A DNA stretch of 64,000 nucleotides from Candidatus Thiodiazotropha sp. (ex Epidulcina cf. delphinae). GTDB lineage: Bacteria; Pseudomonadota; Gammaproteobacteria; Chromatiales; Chromatiaceae. Position 1 is the stretch's first letter. Each line of letters opens with the position of its first letter. This document shows, in pieces, positions 51,487 to 60,496 of the stretch. The DNA lies in contig JAHXHS010000024.1 in NCBI GenBank assembly GCA_025656455.1, positions 1 through 64,000 on the forward strand, given 5' to 3'. The position numbers and the translations under genes are program-made. The notes beneath the pieces are model-generated. The model was not told the origin of the DNA and did not search any database. It was given only the letters and a program-made list of their open reading frames with translations.

Positions 51487-51840
51487 CGTCTGTCGTCTCC
51501 CTCCCTAGAAGAGCCTGAAGTATGGCATATTGAACCAGATCCTCCTCTGAGACAAGACCTATCGGGAAGAGCCTCTTTAACGGATCGTCCTCAGAGCCCG
51601 TGGGCATCTGCAAGAGCCCGATTCAGCCGACAAGAATGTTTTTTATCCACTCGAGATAGGGAAGAGTAGGTCACGTTGCGCAGCTACGTGACACCCCCAT
51701 TGAGTCAGGTAGCCGCTCCGCGTCAACCTGACCTACGACTGAACCCGACAATATCACTTTGAAAGAGTATCTTTAGTGTAGTATCGGATTCCAGGCTCGC
51801 CTCATTCCGGTGCGGCCCCCAGGTCACTATCTTTGAACGG
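51487..51840. other. Intergenic region with a family E hairpin
   Basis: I see no gene in the 354 bases between the NDUFA9-like and TauE/SafE genes, which diverge. The main feature is the 71-base palindrome at 51666–51736. A TAGTGTAGTATCGG near 51775 resembles the CTAGTGTGGTGTCC motif. The promoter of the permease is expected between 51740 and 51840. Confidence 0.45.
51666..51736. repeat. 71-base palindromic repeat (family E), copy 2
   Basis: GTAGGTCACGTTGCGCAGCT...AACCTGACCTAC is the reverse complement of the copy at 11589–11659 with about six changes, some of which keep base pairing. The conserved ends and compensatory look suggest that the structure matters. Confidence 0.8.
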
Positions 51841-52656
51841 ATGAACTCACTGTTTCTCTCCTTCGGCCCTGAATCGCTGCTGCTGTTTTTATTGCTGGGC
51901 TCCATCGTGGGACTGATCGCCGGCCTGTTCGGTATCGGCGGCGGCTTGATTATCGTGCCTGCCCTGATCTGGGGGTTGCCTCAGGTCGATGTTAACCCAG
52001 AGCACACCACGCACATGGCGGTAGGCACCTCCTTGGCGACAATTGTGATTACCTCTCTCTCGTCCATTCATGCCCATCATAAGCGGGGTGGCGTGATCTG
52101 GTCCGATTTCCGGATTCTAACGCCGGGGCTGTTGCTGGGGGCCTGGATGGGTGGGGTGGTCGCGGGTTGGCTCAACGGTGAGGTGTTGCAGCGTTTTTTT
52201 GGCCTGTTTGCGCTGGCGGTGGGTGTCAGCATGCTGCGTTCAAGCGCTGGGCGTGGCGGCGATTTGTGTGTGTCGAAGTGGCTTAAGGGATCGGTGGCCA
52301 CTCTGATCGGAGGCGTATCCGCGTTGGTTGGCATCGGCGGCGGCTCCATGACAGTGCCCTTCCTCCATGCCACAGGCGTGGCGATGAAACGGGCGGTCGC
52401 CACGTCCAGCGCCTGCGGTCTGCCGATTGCATTGTCGGGAGCGGTAAGTTTCATTGTCGCCGGTTGGGATTCACAGGCGTTGCCGGCCTACAGCAGCGGC
52501 TACGTCTATTGGCCGGCGGCGCTTGTCATCGTCCTGACCAGCAGCCTGTTGGCGCCTGTCGGAGCAGGATTGGCCCATCGCTTGCCAGGGTTGCGGTTAA
52601 AACGCATCTTTGCCCTGTTTCTGATGCTCATTGGCGCAAAGCTATTGATAGGCTAA
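51841..52656 (+). CDS. TauE/SafE family permease
   Basis: A 271-residue inner-membrane protein with about eight helices and the duplicated half-repeat signature IAGLFGIGGGLIIVPAL and SALVGIGGGSMTVPFL. Members export or import sulfite, sulfoacetate or other organosulfur anions; the substrate here is unknown, but it suits a sulfur-oxidising lifestyle. The ATG at 51841 starts the first helix. Its 3' end overlaps the convergent gene by 15 bases. Confidence 0.9.
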   Translation: MNSLFLSFGPESLLLFLLLGSIVGLIAGLFGIGGGLIIVPALIWGLPQVDVNPEHTTHMAVGTSLATIVITSLSSIHAHHKRGGVIWSDFRILTPGLLLGAWMGGVVAGWLNGEVLQRFFGLFALAVGVSMLRSSAGRGGDLCVSKWLKGSVATLIGGVSALVGIGGGSMTVPFLHATGVAMKRAVATSSACGLPIALSGAVSFIVAGWDSQALPAYSSGYVYWPAALVIVLTSSLLAPVGAGLAHRLPGLRLKRIFALFLMLIGAKLLIG

Positions 52657-53253
52657 CGAATAGGGCGGAATCGGGATCGGTAATTGTTTGAACAGCAGTA
52701 TCGAGCCATTCGCGTGGCGCATGATCATTCTGCCGTCGTTAAGCAGATATCGGTAGTCGATGGCCGTCTCCGTTTCCGGGTCAAACATGATGAGTCTGTC
52801 TCTGTCGATGCGATAAAACCCATCCCGATAGACCTCGGCGTTGGCATAGATACGAAAATGGCCATGCATCACCATCACGATCTCTCCGGCCTGGCCGATC
52901 CAGATGCCATCCACCGCTGATCGGTAACCGGCCGGGTTTGGCCCAGTCGGCGGGTAGGGGCTGAACCCGGGTCTCGGCCAACCTCTCGCGGCGGGTGGAC
53001 CATACGGGCCTCGTGGGTAGCCGTCGATGCCCTGCCAGCCGTAACCGGGATAGGTGCCAGTGCCGAATTTCCACCGGCTGCTGCCTTTGAATTGATGAGC
53101 CAAGTCTCCCAGGGTATCCATCATCGCGAGCATCGCCTTGCTCATGATGGTAGTGGGTGATGTTGCCGCAAGGCCGTTTGAGAGCATCAGTATGAGTGCA
53201 GGCATCAACCATATCATTCGGTAACGGGTGGTGAATCTGGTGTAGTGTCTCAT
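52642..53253 (-). CDS. Exported Gly/Pro-rich protein of unknown function
   Basis: A 203-residue protein with a signal peptide (MIWLMPALILMLSNGLAA), a Gly/Pro/Tyr-rich middle (YPGYGWQGIDGYPRGPYG and more) and a C-terminal module with GIWIGQAGEIVMVMHGHFRIYA, YRIDRDRLIMFDP and NGSILLFKQ, a small beta-type domain. No family is recognised. Start 53253 is chosen: the frame is open for another 82 codons upstream, but that part is translated from a palindromic intergenic repeat (HPGACRDPG...PACAGMT). It may be a surface or matrix protein. Confidence 0.6.
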   Translation of the reverse strand: MRHYTRFTTRYRMIWLMPALILMLSNGLAATSPTTIMSKAMLAMMDTLGDLAHQFKGSSRWKFGTGTYPGYGWQGIDGYPRGPYGPPAARGWPRPGFSPYPPTGPNPAGYRSAVDGIWIGQAGEIVMVMHGHFRIYANAEVYRDGFYRIDRDRLIMFDPETETAIDYRYLLNDGRMIMRHANGSILLFKQLPIPIPPYSLAYQ

Positions 53254-53837
53254 ATCGTTTGACGGTGGCCTTCCATTAAGCGCTGTATTGTCTGCGTGGG
53301 TGAAGGATAATGATAGCCGAACAGCAGTTCGGCGATCGACTCTTGTCAGAATACTAGTTGTCTGTCCACAAACTATAGCGATCGTCATTCCGGCGCATGC
53401 CGGAATCCAGTAAGTCGTTGAATTCCCTGGATCCCGGCATGCGCCGGGATGACGTGTCTTCAGAAAGTGTCCGTCCAGAAACAGGACTTTATAACGCAAA
53501 GCACGCAGAGAAACGCAATGAACGCAAAGCTAATGGATTGATTTATCTAAATTCTTTGCGTCCTTTGCATTTCATGGCGATCTTTGCGTTAGATTTTTTC
53601 AGCGTTTCCGGGCAAGCACTAGTTAGTATTTCGCCTGTCTGAGGTTGATTGACAACAGCGGAGAAGCCTGCGCCAAGGGCTTTTTTCTACAGGTCGATGA
53701 CTTTTGGTTCACGGGGTAATAGAATCATACGCTGCGGCGGCAGGTTTGTTTCCGGAAATATCCGTCCCTGGAATGTTCCCGGACGGACACTACCGAGATT
53801 GACGGATAATTAGAAAAGTGTTTTTTGGAGGATCTTG
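53254..53837. other. Repeat-rich gap before rsd
   Basis: About 580 bases with no gene. Besides the palindromic pair at 53386–53454, it carries AACGCAAAGC...CTTTGCGT units at 53490–53605 and the related GTGTCCGTCCAGAAACAGG (53467) and GTCCCTGGAATGTTCCCGGACGGACAC (53763–53789), which look like inverted ends of a further composite element. The rsd promoter should be in the last 60 bases. Confidence 0.55.
53386..53454. repeat. GGATCCCGGCATGCGCCGGGATGAC-type palindromic pair
   Basis: ATTCCGGCGCATGCCGGAAT and CCCGGCATGCGCCGGGATGACG are two hairpin arms of a repeat widespread in proteobacterial genomes; translated, it gives the tell-tale HPGACRDPG/PACAGMT peptides. It sits in the 5' region of the exported-protein gene. 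Confidence 0.85.
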
Positions 53838-54287
53838 ATGAATTCTCAAGAGGGATGTGTTGAGGAACGCAGGACAGTCACCCAGGATTTAATCGACAAG
53901 CTCCTGTCTGAACGGCAGGAGATGCTGGTCCTGTTCTGCGAAGTGGCCGGGCTTGAACCCTATCATCGATCCGCTTCGTTGGATCAACAACTCCAGACCT
54001 TCTGTCAGGTGTTGATCGATTACACCGCCTTTGGTCATTTTGAGGTCTTCGGCCGTATCAGCGATGGCAACGAGCGTCGAAGCGGCGTGATCAGGATTGC
54101 GGAGAATATCTACCCCGACTTCGTCAAGGTCAGCGAAGCGGCGGTGGCGTTCAATGATAGATATGACCTTTCCGATCATCAGTTGGAACTCAACCATCTG
54201 GCGCAGGATCTCTCCCAACTGGGCGAGGAGTTGGCGGTGCGTATCGAACTGGAAGATCAGTTGCTTTCCGCCATGCTCGACCGATAG
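53838..54287 (+). CDS. rsd: Rsd/AlgQ anti-sigma-70 factor
   Basis: A 149-residue helical protein of the Rsd/AlgQ family: LLSERQEMLVLFCEVAGL, DQQLQTFCQVLIDYTAFGHFEVFGRI and a C-terminal DLSQLGEELAVRIELEDQLL. Rsd binds domain 4 of sigma-70 and frees core polymerase for other sigma factors; in E. coli it also stimulates SpoT hydrolase. ATG 53838 has GGAGG nine bases upstream; a TTG one codon earlier is less likely. It precedes the cyclase-like gene on the same strand by 230 bases. Confidence 0.92.
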   Translation: MNSQEGCVEERRTVTQDLIDKLLSERQEMLVLFCEVAGLEPYHRSASLDQQLQTFCQVLIDYTAFGHFEVFGRISDGNERRSGVIRIAENIYPDFVKVSEAAVAFNDRYDLSDHQLELNHLAQDLSQLGEELAVRIELEDQLLSAMLDR

Positions 54288-54517
54288 ATGTCCGGCATCA
54301 ACCTTTTCGCCAGGTTTTTCTATACTTCCATCACAATTCTGGCTGTGGATGAAAGGATTTCTCTGCAAAACGTTTAACTGCGCCAGGCCATCATCTAGAC
54401 TCAATTCATGTAACTCTCTGAGTTGCATACGACTTTTTTATCGAGACCCTGTCGAGTGGCAATCCGCATCATCACTGGCGCTGTTTCGTGAAGATGAGGG
54501 TTTGACGGATTCAATCT

Positions 54518-56959
54518 ATGGTAACGAGGGTTAGTACGCTGGTGCATATTCAACCGGATGTCGGAGAATTCTTGGCTCCGCTACGTAGCTGTGTGGCGCC
54601 GCAGGTTCGTTTGGAGCATTTCCAGATCGGTATCGATAACCGGCATATCGATGTTGCCCTGAGCCATCAGTTTCGCACGACCCTGGCGGAGCTGACACAA
54701 AAGATCGTATTCGAAGATCTGGCCAAACATGGTTGGGCGAAGATGGGCAAGCCCCCCTCCGGCAATGATGTCGAAGCATTCAAAACCGTCTATCGGAGCA
54801 TCATGCAGGGCGCCCTTGAACAGGTGCATAGCAATGCGGCGGTGAATGAGCTGATACAGCTGCTGCACTTGGTCCTGCTGAAGATTTTGCTCGAATCCCC
54901 GGCTGCCGCAATCGCAACCTTGCGCAACCAGTTGCAACAGGATGCGGACTCCCCGGTGGGAGGCGCTGGCAGTGGGCGCGCCATGGAGCTGCATGAGCGA
55001 ATTGTCGTCCTGGCGCGTCTGGAGCCCGGCATTCGTTATCGCACCCTGCGCAGGTTGTTCAAAATCGTTCAGCGCCTGGAATCCAAAGAGTTGCGTAAGC
55101 TGAGAAAATCTGTTGTCGGTAGCTCCTGGACCATTTCCAAACAGATCCTGTTCAATCCTCTGCTGCACTTGCCTGATCTTTCCAGTGAAGAGTACATCAT
55201 GAATCACTATCCACTGCTGTGTGTGGATCGTGATGGTGAGAATTACTTCGATTTGACCAACCGGATCGTTACCGAGACCTATCAGGAGTATCTGCCGGAA
55301 TGGGTGAACGCCCCGGACAGGCATGGAAAGGAGGCCCTGCCCGAGGGAGAGGGGCAGGGCTTTCAGATACGCAATCGGGAGCTGCATAGCGGTTTTTCTG
55401 AATTTCTTGAAGGTCAGCGATTGCTCGAGCAAGCCCTGTCCGAAGAGGAGTTCAAGCTGATCGATGTCTCTTGGCTGGATGTTCCCAGAAACATCGAGCT
55501 ACTCATGCAGCGTCCCTCTGGTAATAAAAAGGGGTGGTTCTCCCGCGCCTCCACCGAGACCGTCGATACCCCCTGGCAGAATCCGCAATGCGCCAAGTTG
55601 CAAGGGCATCTGCAATCGGACCTGATGAAGCGGCTGGACAGGGCGGGCATCATCCGCCGCGCCATCGCCACCTATCGTACGCCGAGGCTCTATCGGCAAC
55701 TGAACGGGCAGGTCGCCATCAAGGATATCTACCGTTTTCTGGCGGATGAGTTGCCGAAACGCACATTGGCCAAGCGGCTCGCATCCACGCCGGACAAGGG
55801 CGTGGCGGTGCTCAAGGCACTTGACGTGGTGTGCGGCTATCTTCGCCGCATGCCGGGCGGTAAACAGCAAGACTATGCGATTCGCTATCTGCGGGATTTT
55901 CTGACGTTCCGCCGTGATCTCAAACTCGCCTACTACACCTACCAGCAGATGAGTCGGCTGCGGGTGTTGCAGGATAGCGAGAGTATCAAGCTCTCACGGG
56001 ACAACGGCAGTCTCTACGAGTTTCGCCTCGGCAAAGACCCGGACAGTCAGGACCAGAAGGTCAAGGCGCATGCGGTGTTGAAGGCCGATGTTCGGGGGTC
56101 GACGGAGATCACCAGACAGTTGGTGGAGAAAAAGCTCAATCCCGCGACTCATTTCAGTATGAACTTTTTCGGCCCGATCACCAAGTTGCTTGAGCGTTTC
56201 GGCGCACAGAAGGTATTCGTGGAAGGGGATGCGCTGATTCTCACCGTGTTGGAGACAGGTGGCATGTCGACCCAAGCGATGACCGTGGCGAATGCCTGTG
56301 GTCTGGCGCGGAAGATACTCTCTGTCATGGAGGCGCAAAACAGTCAGAACAGGGCCCATAATCTGCCTAAGCTGGAGTTGGGATTGGGGATCGCCTTTAG
56401 TGAGGACGCGCCGGCCTATCTCTACGATGAACAGCGCAAGATCATGATCTCTCCCGCCATCAATGAGGCAGACAGACTCTCCTCCTGCTCAACCGAACTT
56501 CGCCATGACACCAGTTGGCGGAGAAGCAAACGCCACCGGGTCGAGGTCATGCAGCCGCAAACCCGTGAGAAATCGCCAGGGAATGATCGACTCCGCTACA
56601 ATATCAACGGTATTGAACTCGCCCCCCCTGCCTTCAAAAAGCTCAAGTCAGAGATGGTGTTGCACAAGTTGAAAGTGCATAGCCGCTCCGGTGACTCCCA
56701 CTACTACCATGTCGGACGCTTCGTCGACCGGCATGGAAGCTCCCACTGGCTGGTGATCAGGGAAGCGTTGCTGAAGCGTTGGCGTGACGGCGGTTTGGGG
56801 GAAGAGGTTGCCGGCCTGGATGAGTATTTCTACGAAGTGGTTACCGATGCCGAATTGGTCGGGCGGGTCAAAGAGAAGCTCAATGCCCGCCGTTCGAAAC
56901 GGCAGGGCGGCGCCGATTCGCAACAGGAGCCCCTTGTCACGATGGATTCAGACACCTGA
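54518..56959 (+). CDS. Large protein with a divergent class III nucleotidyl cyclase domain
   Basis: An 813-residue cytoplasmic protein. Residues 1–500 form a helical region I cannot assign (with LLMQRPSGNKKGWFS and FLTFRRDLKLAYYTYQQMSRLR). A class III cyclase core spans about 515–665: metal Asp524 in ADVRGSTEI, Asp571 in VEGDALI, and the transition-state residues Asn649 and Arg653 in INEADRL. The Lys that selects adenine is replaced by Phe (four before Asp571), so the product could differ from cAMP. The C-terminal 150 residues are unassigned. It overlaps the convergent slt gene by 12 bases. Confidence 0.7.
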   Translation: MVTRVSTLVHIQPDVGEFLAPLRSCVAPQVRLEHFQIGIDNRHIDVALSHQFRTTLAELTQKIVFEDLAKHGWAKMGKPPSGNDVEAFKTVYRSIMQGALEQVHSNAAVNELIQLLHLVLLKILLESPAAAIATLRNQLQQDADSPVGGAGSGRAMELHERIVVLARLEPGIRYRTLRRLFKIVQRLESKELRKLRKSVVGSSWTISKQILFNPLLHLPDLSSEEYIMNHYPLLCVDRDGENYFDLTNRIVTETYQEYLPEWVNAPDRHGKEALPEGEGQGFQIRNRELHSGFSEFLEGQRLLEQALSEEEFKLIDVSWLDVPRNIELLMQRPSGNKKGWFSRASTETVDTPWQNPQCAKLQGHLQSDLMKRLDRAGIIRRAIATYRTPRLYRQLNGQVAIKDIYRFLADELPKRTLAKRLASTPDKGVAVLKALDVVCGYLRRMPGGKQQDYAIRYLRDFLTFRRDLKLAYYTYQQMSRLRVLQDSESIKLSRDNGSLYEFRLGKDPDSQDQKVKAHAVLKADVRGSTEITRQLVEKKLNPATHFSMNFFGPITKLLERFGAQKVFVEGDALILTVLETGGMSTQAMTVANACGLARKILSVMEAQNSQNRAHNLPKLELGLGIAFSEDAPAYLYDEQRKIMISPAINEADRLSSCSTELRHDTSWRRSKRHRVEVMQPQTREKSPGNDRLRYNINGIELAPPAFKKLKSEMVLHKLKVHSRSGDSHYYHVGRFVDRHGSSHWLVIREALLKRWRDGGLGEEVAGLDEYFYEVVTDAELVGRVKEKLNARRSKRQGGADSQQEPLVTMDSDT

Positions 56960-58918
56960 CGCTGAACCGGCCGGTTTTCCCTGTTTCGATTTCACTCTCT
57001 CAATCGGACGCAGCCATTGCATGGGCAGGGTGATGGGAGCGTCGCCCTCGTCCAAGCGGTAGCTGTAGATCACCGTGTAGGCGAGGACACGCTTGAGATA
57101 CTCTCTGGTCTCCTTGAAGGGAACGGTTTCGATCCAGACGTCGCTTGGCTGGGGCTGCGCGGGTAGCCAGCTTTTCACCCGTCTCGGACCCGCGTTGTAG
57201 GCGGCCGTGGCGAGCACCGGGTTCTCCTGGAGCTGGCGATAGATCTTATTCAGGTAGCCCGTGCCCAGTCTGATATTTACCTCTGGCTGGAACAGATCCT
57301 CCGGTTTCAGCGGCGATTGCTTGAGCTCCCTGGCCACCTGCTTTGCGGTCTTCGGCATCAATTGCATCAATCCCCGCGCGCCAGCGGAGGATTTCACGTC
57401 ACTCATGAATGCACTCTCCTGACGCAGGATGGCATAGATCCAGGCGCTGTCGATGCCGAGATGCCTGGCCTGGCCGGCAATCGCCTCTCGGTGGGCCAGG
57501 GGGAAGCGCAGTTCCAGATCGTTCCATTGGCGCAGCCGGGCGAGGGTGAGGATGCCCTGCGACGGCCAATCCCACTGTTGGGCCAGGCGGGCGGCGGCTT
57601 TCAGCTCATCCGCGCCCGCGCTCTTCAGGGCGAGATTCCACTCCCGGCGCGCCGGCAACGGGCGATCCAGGATATGAAGTTCCCGGGCGCGCAGCAGCCC
57701 TGGCCTTTTCGCCAACTGCTGCAACACATCCAGATCTGTCTGCAGGGATTCGTGGGAGAGCTTGGGGAGGTCCCCCAGACGTTGGGCGGCGAGAAAGCCG
57801 TAATAACTGCGTTGCTGTGAAAGCGGTTGCAGGAGCTCCTCGCCTTCGACGGTCCTGCCCAACTGGATCAGGGCGCGGGAGCGCCAGTAACGCCACTGTT
57901 CCTCTAGTTGTTCTTCAGACGGCAGCATCTCGACGGTCTGCAGCACCCATTCCCAGTCGTTTTCCTGCAGCGCTGCCTGCAGGTGTCGCTCAGACAGGGT
58001 GGCGTCGAGGCGCAGGTGATCCGGCAGCAGATGGCTAAGCCGTTGACTGAGTCGCTTGTTGGGCTGCCGGGCCAGCCGGCTGGCTAGGGCGTAGACGGTT
58101 CTGCGCTGCTGGCGGTCGGAGAAGATCGCCTGTTGGTGAAACTTCTCCCAGGCGGCGAAGGCGGCTTCAAGGTCCCGCCAAGCGAGTCTTCGAATAGCCT
58201 GGGCAGCCATTTCATCACGCATGGGGTGGGACTTGGCGAGCAGTCTCCCCACCTGTTCCGGGTGTCGATAGAGCTTCAGCCACAGCTCGACCATTGCTGA
58301 TTCCGTTTGACTGAGATGGCGTTTCAGGTAGTGTGCGAGACGGGTTTGACCTTCGGACATGGCCAGGCCGATTCGCTGCCATACCAGTTTTTCATCCAGG
58401 TGGCTTGCCGCGATCCAGGCATTGAATACCGGATCACAGGCCTTGGGTCGGGACCGCCCGCTCAGCCAGATGGATTTGACTGATTTGTAGGCAGCCACTG
58501 CTTCCCCGGTCTCTATCATGGCCTGCAGTCGGTTGCATTGCTGTTTGCTGCTGCCGCCTTCACGGGAGAACTTCAGGTAGGTATGCCAGAGCCTCTCTTT
58601 TGCTAACAGCGCCAGCCAATGACTCCTCAGCCTCTGTTTGAGCGGCGTGCCTTCCAGGCGCATGAGTCGATTGGACATGCTCTCCAGCGACTGCTGTTCA
58701 AGGGTTGCCAGTGTTTCCTGGTAGTCGAGGTAGGGAAGGAGCGGATAGTCCAGCAGCGCCTCTCTCAGCCGTAGATAGGCCGCCATGTCATTGGCGTCAA
58801 GCGCTGCTTCGGCAGCGAGGAACTGCTGCCTCTGGGTCTGCAATCGCTGGTCGTCTGCGGCCGCTGCTGAAGCGAACAACAAAAAGGCCAGTAGCAGAAT
58901 GTGTGGAAGTGGCAACAT
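56948..58918 (-). CDS. slt: Soluble lytic murein transglycosylase
   Basis: A 656-residue secreted enzyme. The signal peptide MLPLPHILLLAFLLFASAAAA is followed by a long alpha-superhelical U domain (about 30–440) and a C-terminal lysozyme-like domain with the catalytic Glu in LRQESAF, then SSAGARGLMQLMP and NIRLGTGYL, AYNAGP. It cleaves peptidoglycan to form 1,6-anhydromuropeptides. Length and layout match Slt70. A family F repeat lies about 16 bases upstream of its start, possibly within its promoter. Confidence 0.94.
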   Translation of the reverse strand: MLPLPHILLLAFLLFASAAAADDQRLQTQRQQFLAAEAALDANDMAAYLRLREALLDYPLLPYLDYQETLATLEQQSLESMSNRLMRLEGTPLKQRLRSHWLALLAKERLWHTYLKFSREGGSSKQQCNRLQAMIETGEAVAAYKSVKSIWLSGRSRPKACDPVFNAWIAASHLDEKLVWQRIGLAMSEGQTRLAHYLKRHLSQTESAMVELWLKLYRHPEQVGRLLAKSHPMRDEMAAQAIRRLAWRDLEAAFAAWEKFHQQAIFSDRQQRRTVYALASRLARQPNKRLSQRLSHLLPDHLRLDATLSERHLQAALQENDWEWVLQTVEMLPSEEQLEEQWRYWRSRALIQLGRTVEGEELLQPLSQQRSYYGFLAAQRLGDLPKLSHESLQTDLDVLQQLAKRPGLLRARELHILDRPLPARREWNLALKSAGADELKAAARLAQQWDWPSQGILTLARLRQWNDLELRFPLAHREAIAGQARHLGIDSAWIYAILRQESAFMSDVKSSAGARGLMQLMPKTAKQVARELKQSPLKPEDLFQPEVNIRLGTGYLNKIYRQLQENPVLATAAYNAGPRRVKSWLPAQPQPSDVWIETVPFKETREYLKRVLAYTVIYSYRLDEGDAPITLPMQWLRPIERVKSKQGKPAGSASGV

Positions 58919-58934
58919 GGTTCTTACTTTTACG

Positions 58935-59020
58935 GGTTCTTCACCACATCGAGTGGGTGGGAAAAACTAAATATGACGATTCCGGTCATCGGTAGAAGGG
59001 TTAATTTGCGGCCTACTCAC
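58935..59020. repeat. Family F dispersed repeat, copy 2
   Basis: GGTTCTTCACCACATCGAGTGGGTGGGAAAAACTAAATATGACGAT, then GGTCATCGGTAGAA and GGTTAATT, matches 49250–49333 with scattered changes. It starts 16 bases upstream of the slt ATG (slt runs leftward), so it occupies the slt promoter region. Confidence 0.75.
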
Positions 59021-59164
59021 GTTCATGTGCGTTCTGTTATCCACCCGATCAGGGAAAGAGCCCTTCAACTATCCTGTGAATGGTATTTTTTGTATCGGCG
59101 CCGTCTGCAGAAATATTAGCAGTTGCCGTCAGGCCATGTAGTTTTTTTCTGTAGATCAATCGTT

Positions 59165-60385
59165 TCATTCGGGGTTCAACAATTCGATCCAGTGGACGAC
59201 AGGCCGGTTTGCGCTTTTCTGCAGATGGGTGAGGCAGCCGATGTTGGCCGTAGCGATCAGCTCCGGTTCCCCGGCCTGCAGCCGTGCCGATTTCTGCCTG
59301 CCCAGCTCGTCCGCGAGACGGGGATGCAGCAGCGAATAGGCGCCGGCGGATCCGCAGCAGAGATGAGCATCGGATACCGGGGTCAGCCGGTAACCAAGCC
59401 GCAACAATATACGCTCCACTACCCCAGACAGGCCTTGTCCGTGTTGGAGGGTGCAAGAGGCGTGAAATGCCACTCGGGATCGAGGGTCGAGGTCTCCTCT
59501 CAATGAAGCCAGGTCCTCGTTGTCTATGATCTCCGCGATATCCCGGGTGCGGGAGGCGATCTGTCTGGCCTTTTCCGCATAGTGTGGATCATCAGCCAGG
59601 AGATGGCCGTACTCCTTAGCCATCTGCGCACAGCCGCTGGCCGTGATGACCAGTGCTTCCGCCTTCCCGTTCAGCAGAGGCCACCAGAGGTCGATGTTGC
59701 GCCTGGCCCTGTTCCGTGACGCACGATGGTCGTCCAGGTGGTGTTCCACTGCCCCGCAACAGCTTGCCTGAGGCGTACGGATGAGGCTGATGCCGAGCCG
59801 GTCCATGACCTGCGCCGCGGCCAGATTGATGGACGGGGCCAGGGAGGGCTGTACGCATCCGTCCAGGATCAACATCTTGCGAGGATGGATGGGCGCTGGC
59901 CAGGAGGTGGCCGAGGTTGTTCGCTTGTCCGGGATGGAACGGCGATGCCGTTCGGGGAGGAGCGGTCTTATCCCCCGACCGAGAGCCAGCAGGAGGGAAA
60001 ACCGCTTGCTGTGCGGCAGGATCTTGCGCAGTAACCAGCGGAAAACGCCGTCGGCTATATGGCGTCGGTGGTGATCCGCCATATAGCCTCGCCCGATCTC
60101 CAACAACCGGCCATACGCCACCCCGGACGGGCAGGTCGTTTCGCAGCCGCGGCAGAGAAGGCAGCGATCGAGATGCTGTTGTACACTGGCGGTGGGTCCG
60201 GCGCCCTCGAGGAGTTGTTTGATCTGATAGATACGACCCCGTGGGCCGTCCAATTCATCCCCCAGCAGTTGATAGGTGGGACAGGTGGCGGTGCAGAAGC
60301 CACAGTGGACACAGGCGCGTAGGATGGTCTCCGCTTCACGGCCAGTGTCGGATGCCAGAATTTGCGCGGTTAAACGGGTCTGCAT
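59165..60385 (-). CDS. glcF: Glycolate oxidase iron–sulfur subunit
   Basis: A 406-residue protein with two 4Fe–4S motifs, CVHCGFCTATCP and CLLCRGCETTCP, in the first 90 residues, and two CCG domains with CCGAVEHH and CCGSAGAY. GlcF works with the flavin subunits GlcD and GlcE to oxidise glycolate to glyoxylate. The glcD and glcE genes, usually directly upstream, are not in the window; a thioesterase gene diverges instead, so the partners must lie elsewhere or this subunit serves another oxidase. Confidence 0.9.
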   Translation of the reverse strand: MQTRLTAQILASDTGREAETILRACVHCGFCTATCPTYQLLGDELDGPRGRIYQIKQLLEGAGPTASVQQHLDRCLLCRGCETTCPSGVAYGRLLEIGRGYMADHHRRHIADGVFRWLLRKILPHSKRFSLLLALGRGIRPLLPERHRRSIPDKRTTSATSWPAPIHPRKMLILDGCVQPSLAPSINLAAAQVMDRLGISLIRTPQASCCGAVEHHLDDHRASRNRARRNIDLWWPLLNGKAEALVITASGCAQMAKEYGHLLADDPHYAEKARQIASRTRDIAEIIDNEDLASLRGDLDPRSRVAFHASCTLQHGQGLSGVVERILLRLGYRLTPVSDAHLCCGSAGAYSLLHPRLADELGRQKSARLQAGEPELIATANIGCLTHLQKSANRPVVHWIELLNPE

Positions 60386-60496
60386 AGGATGTCTTGACCT
60401 GAAGCCATGGATTCGAGCTTCAGCCTATTGTGATGATCATTACAGGGAAAGCCAACCTATTCCATGACAACCTGAAGGGAGTTTGTCGAGCCATGA

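Noticed and set aside
51487..51613. Leftward frame upstream of the NDUFA9-like gene (SEEDLVQYAILQALL)
   Set aside because: It looks somewhat protein-like but is short, out of frame with the gene and has no ribosome-binding site or family match.
53254..53499. N-terminal extension of the exported Gly/Pro-rich protein
   Set aside because: It reads through a widespread palindromic repeat (HPGACRDPG/PACAGMT peptides); the signal peptide starts at 53253.
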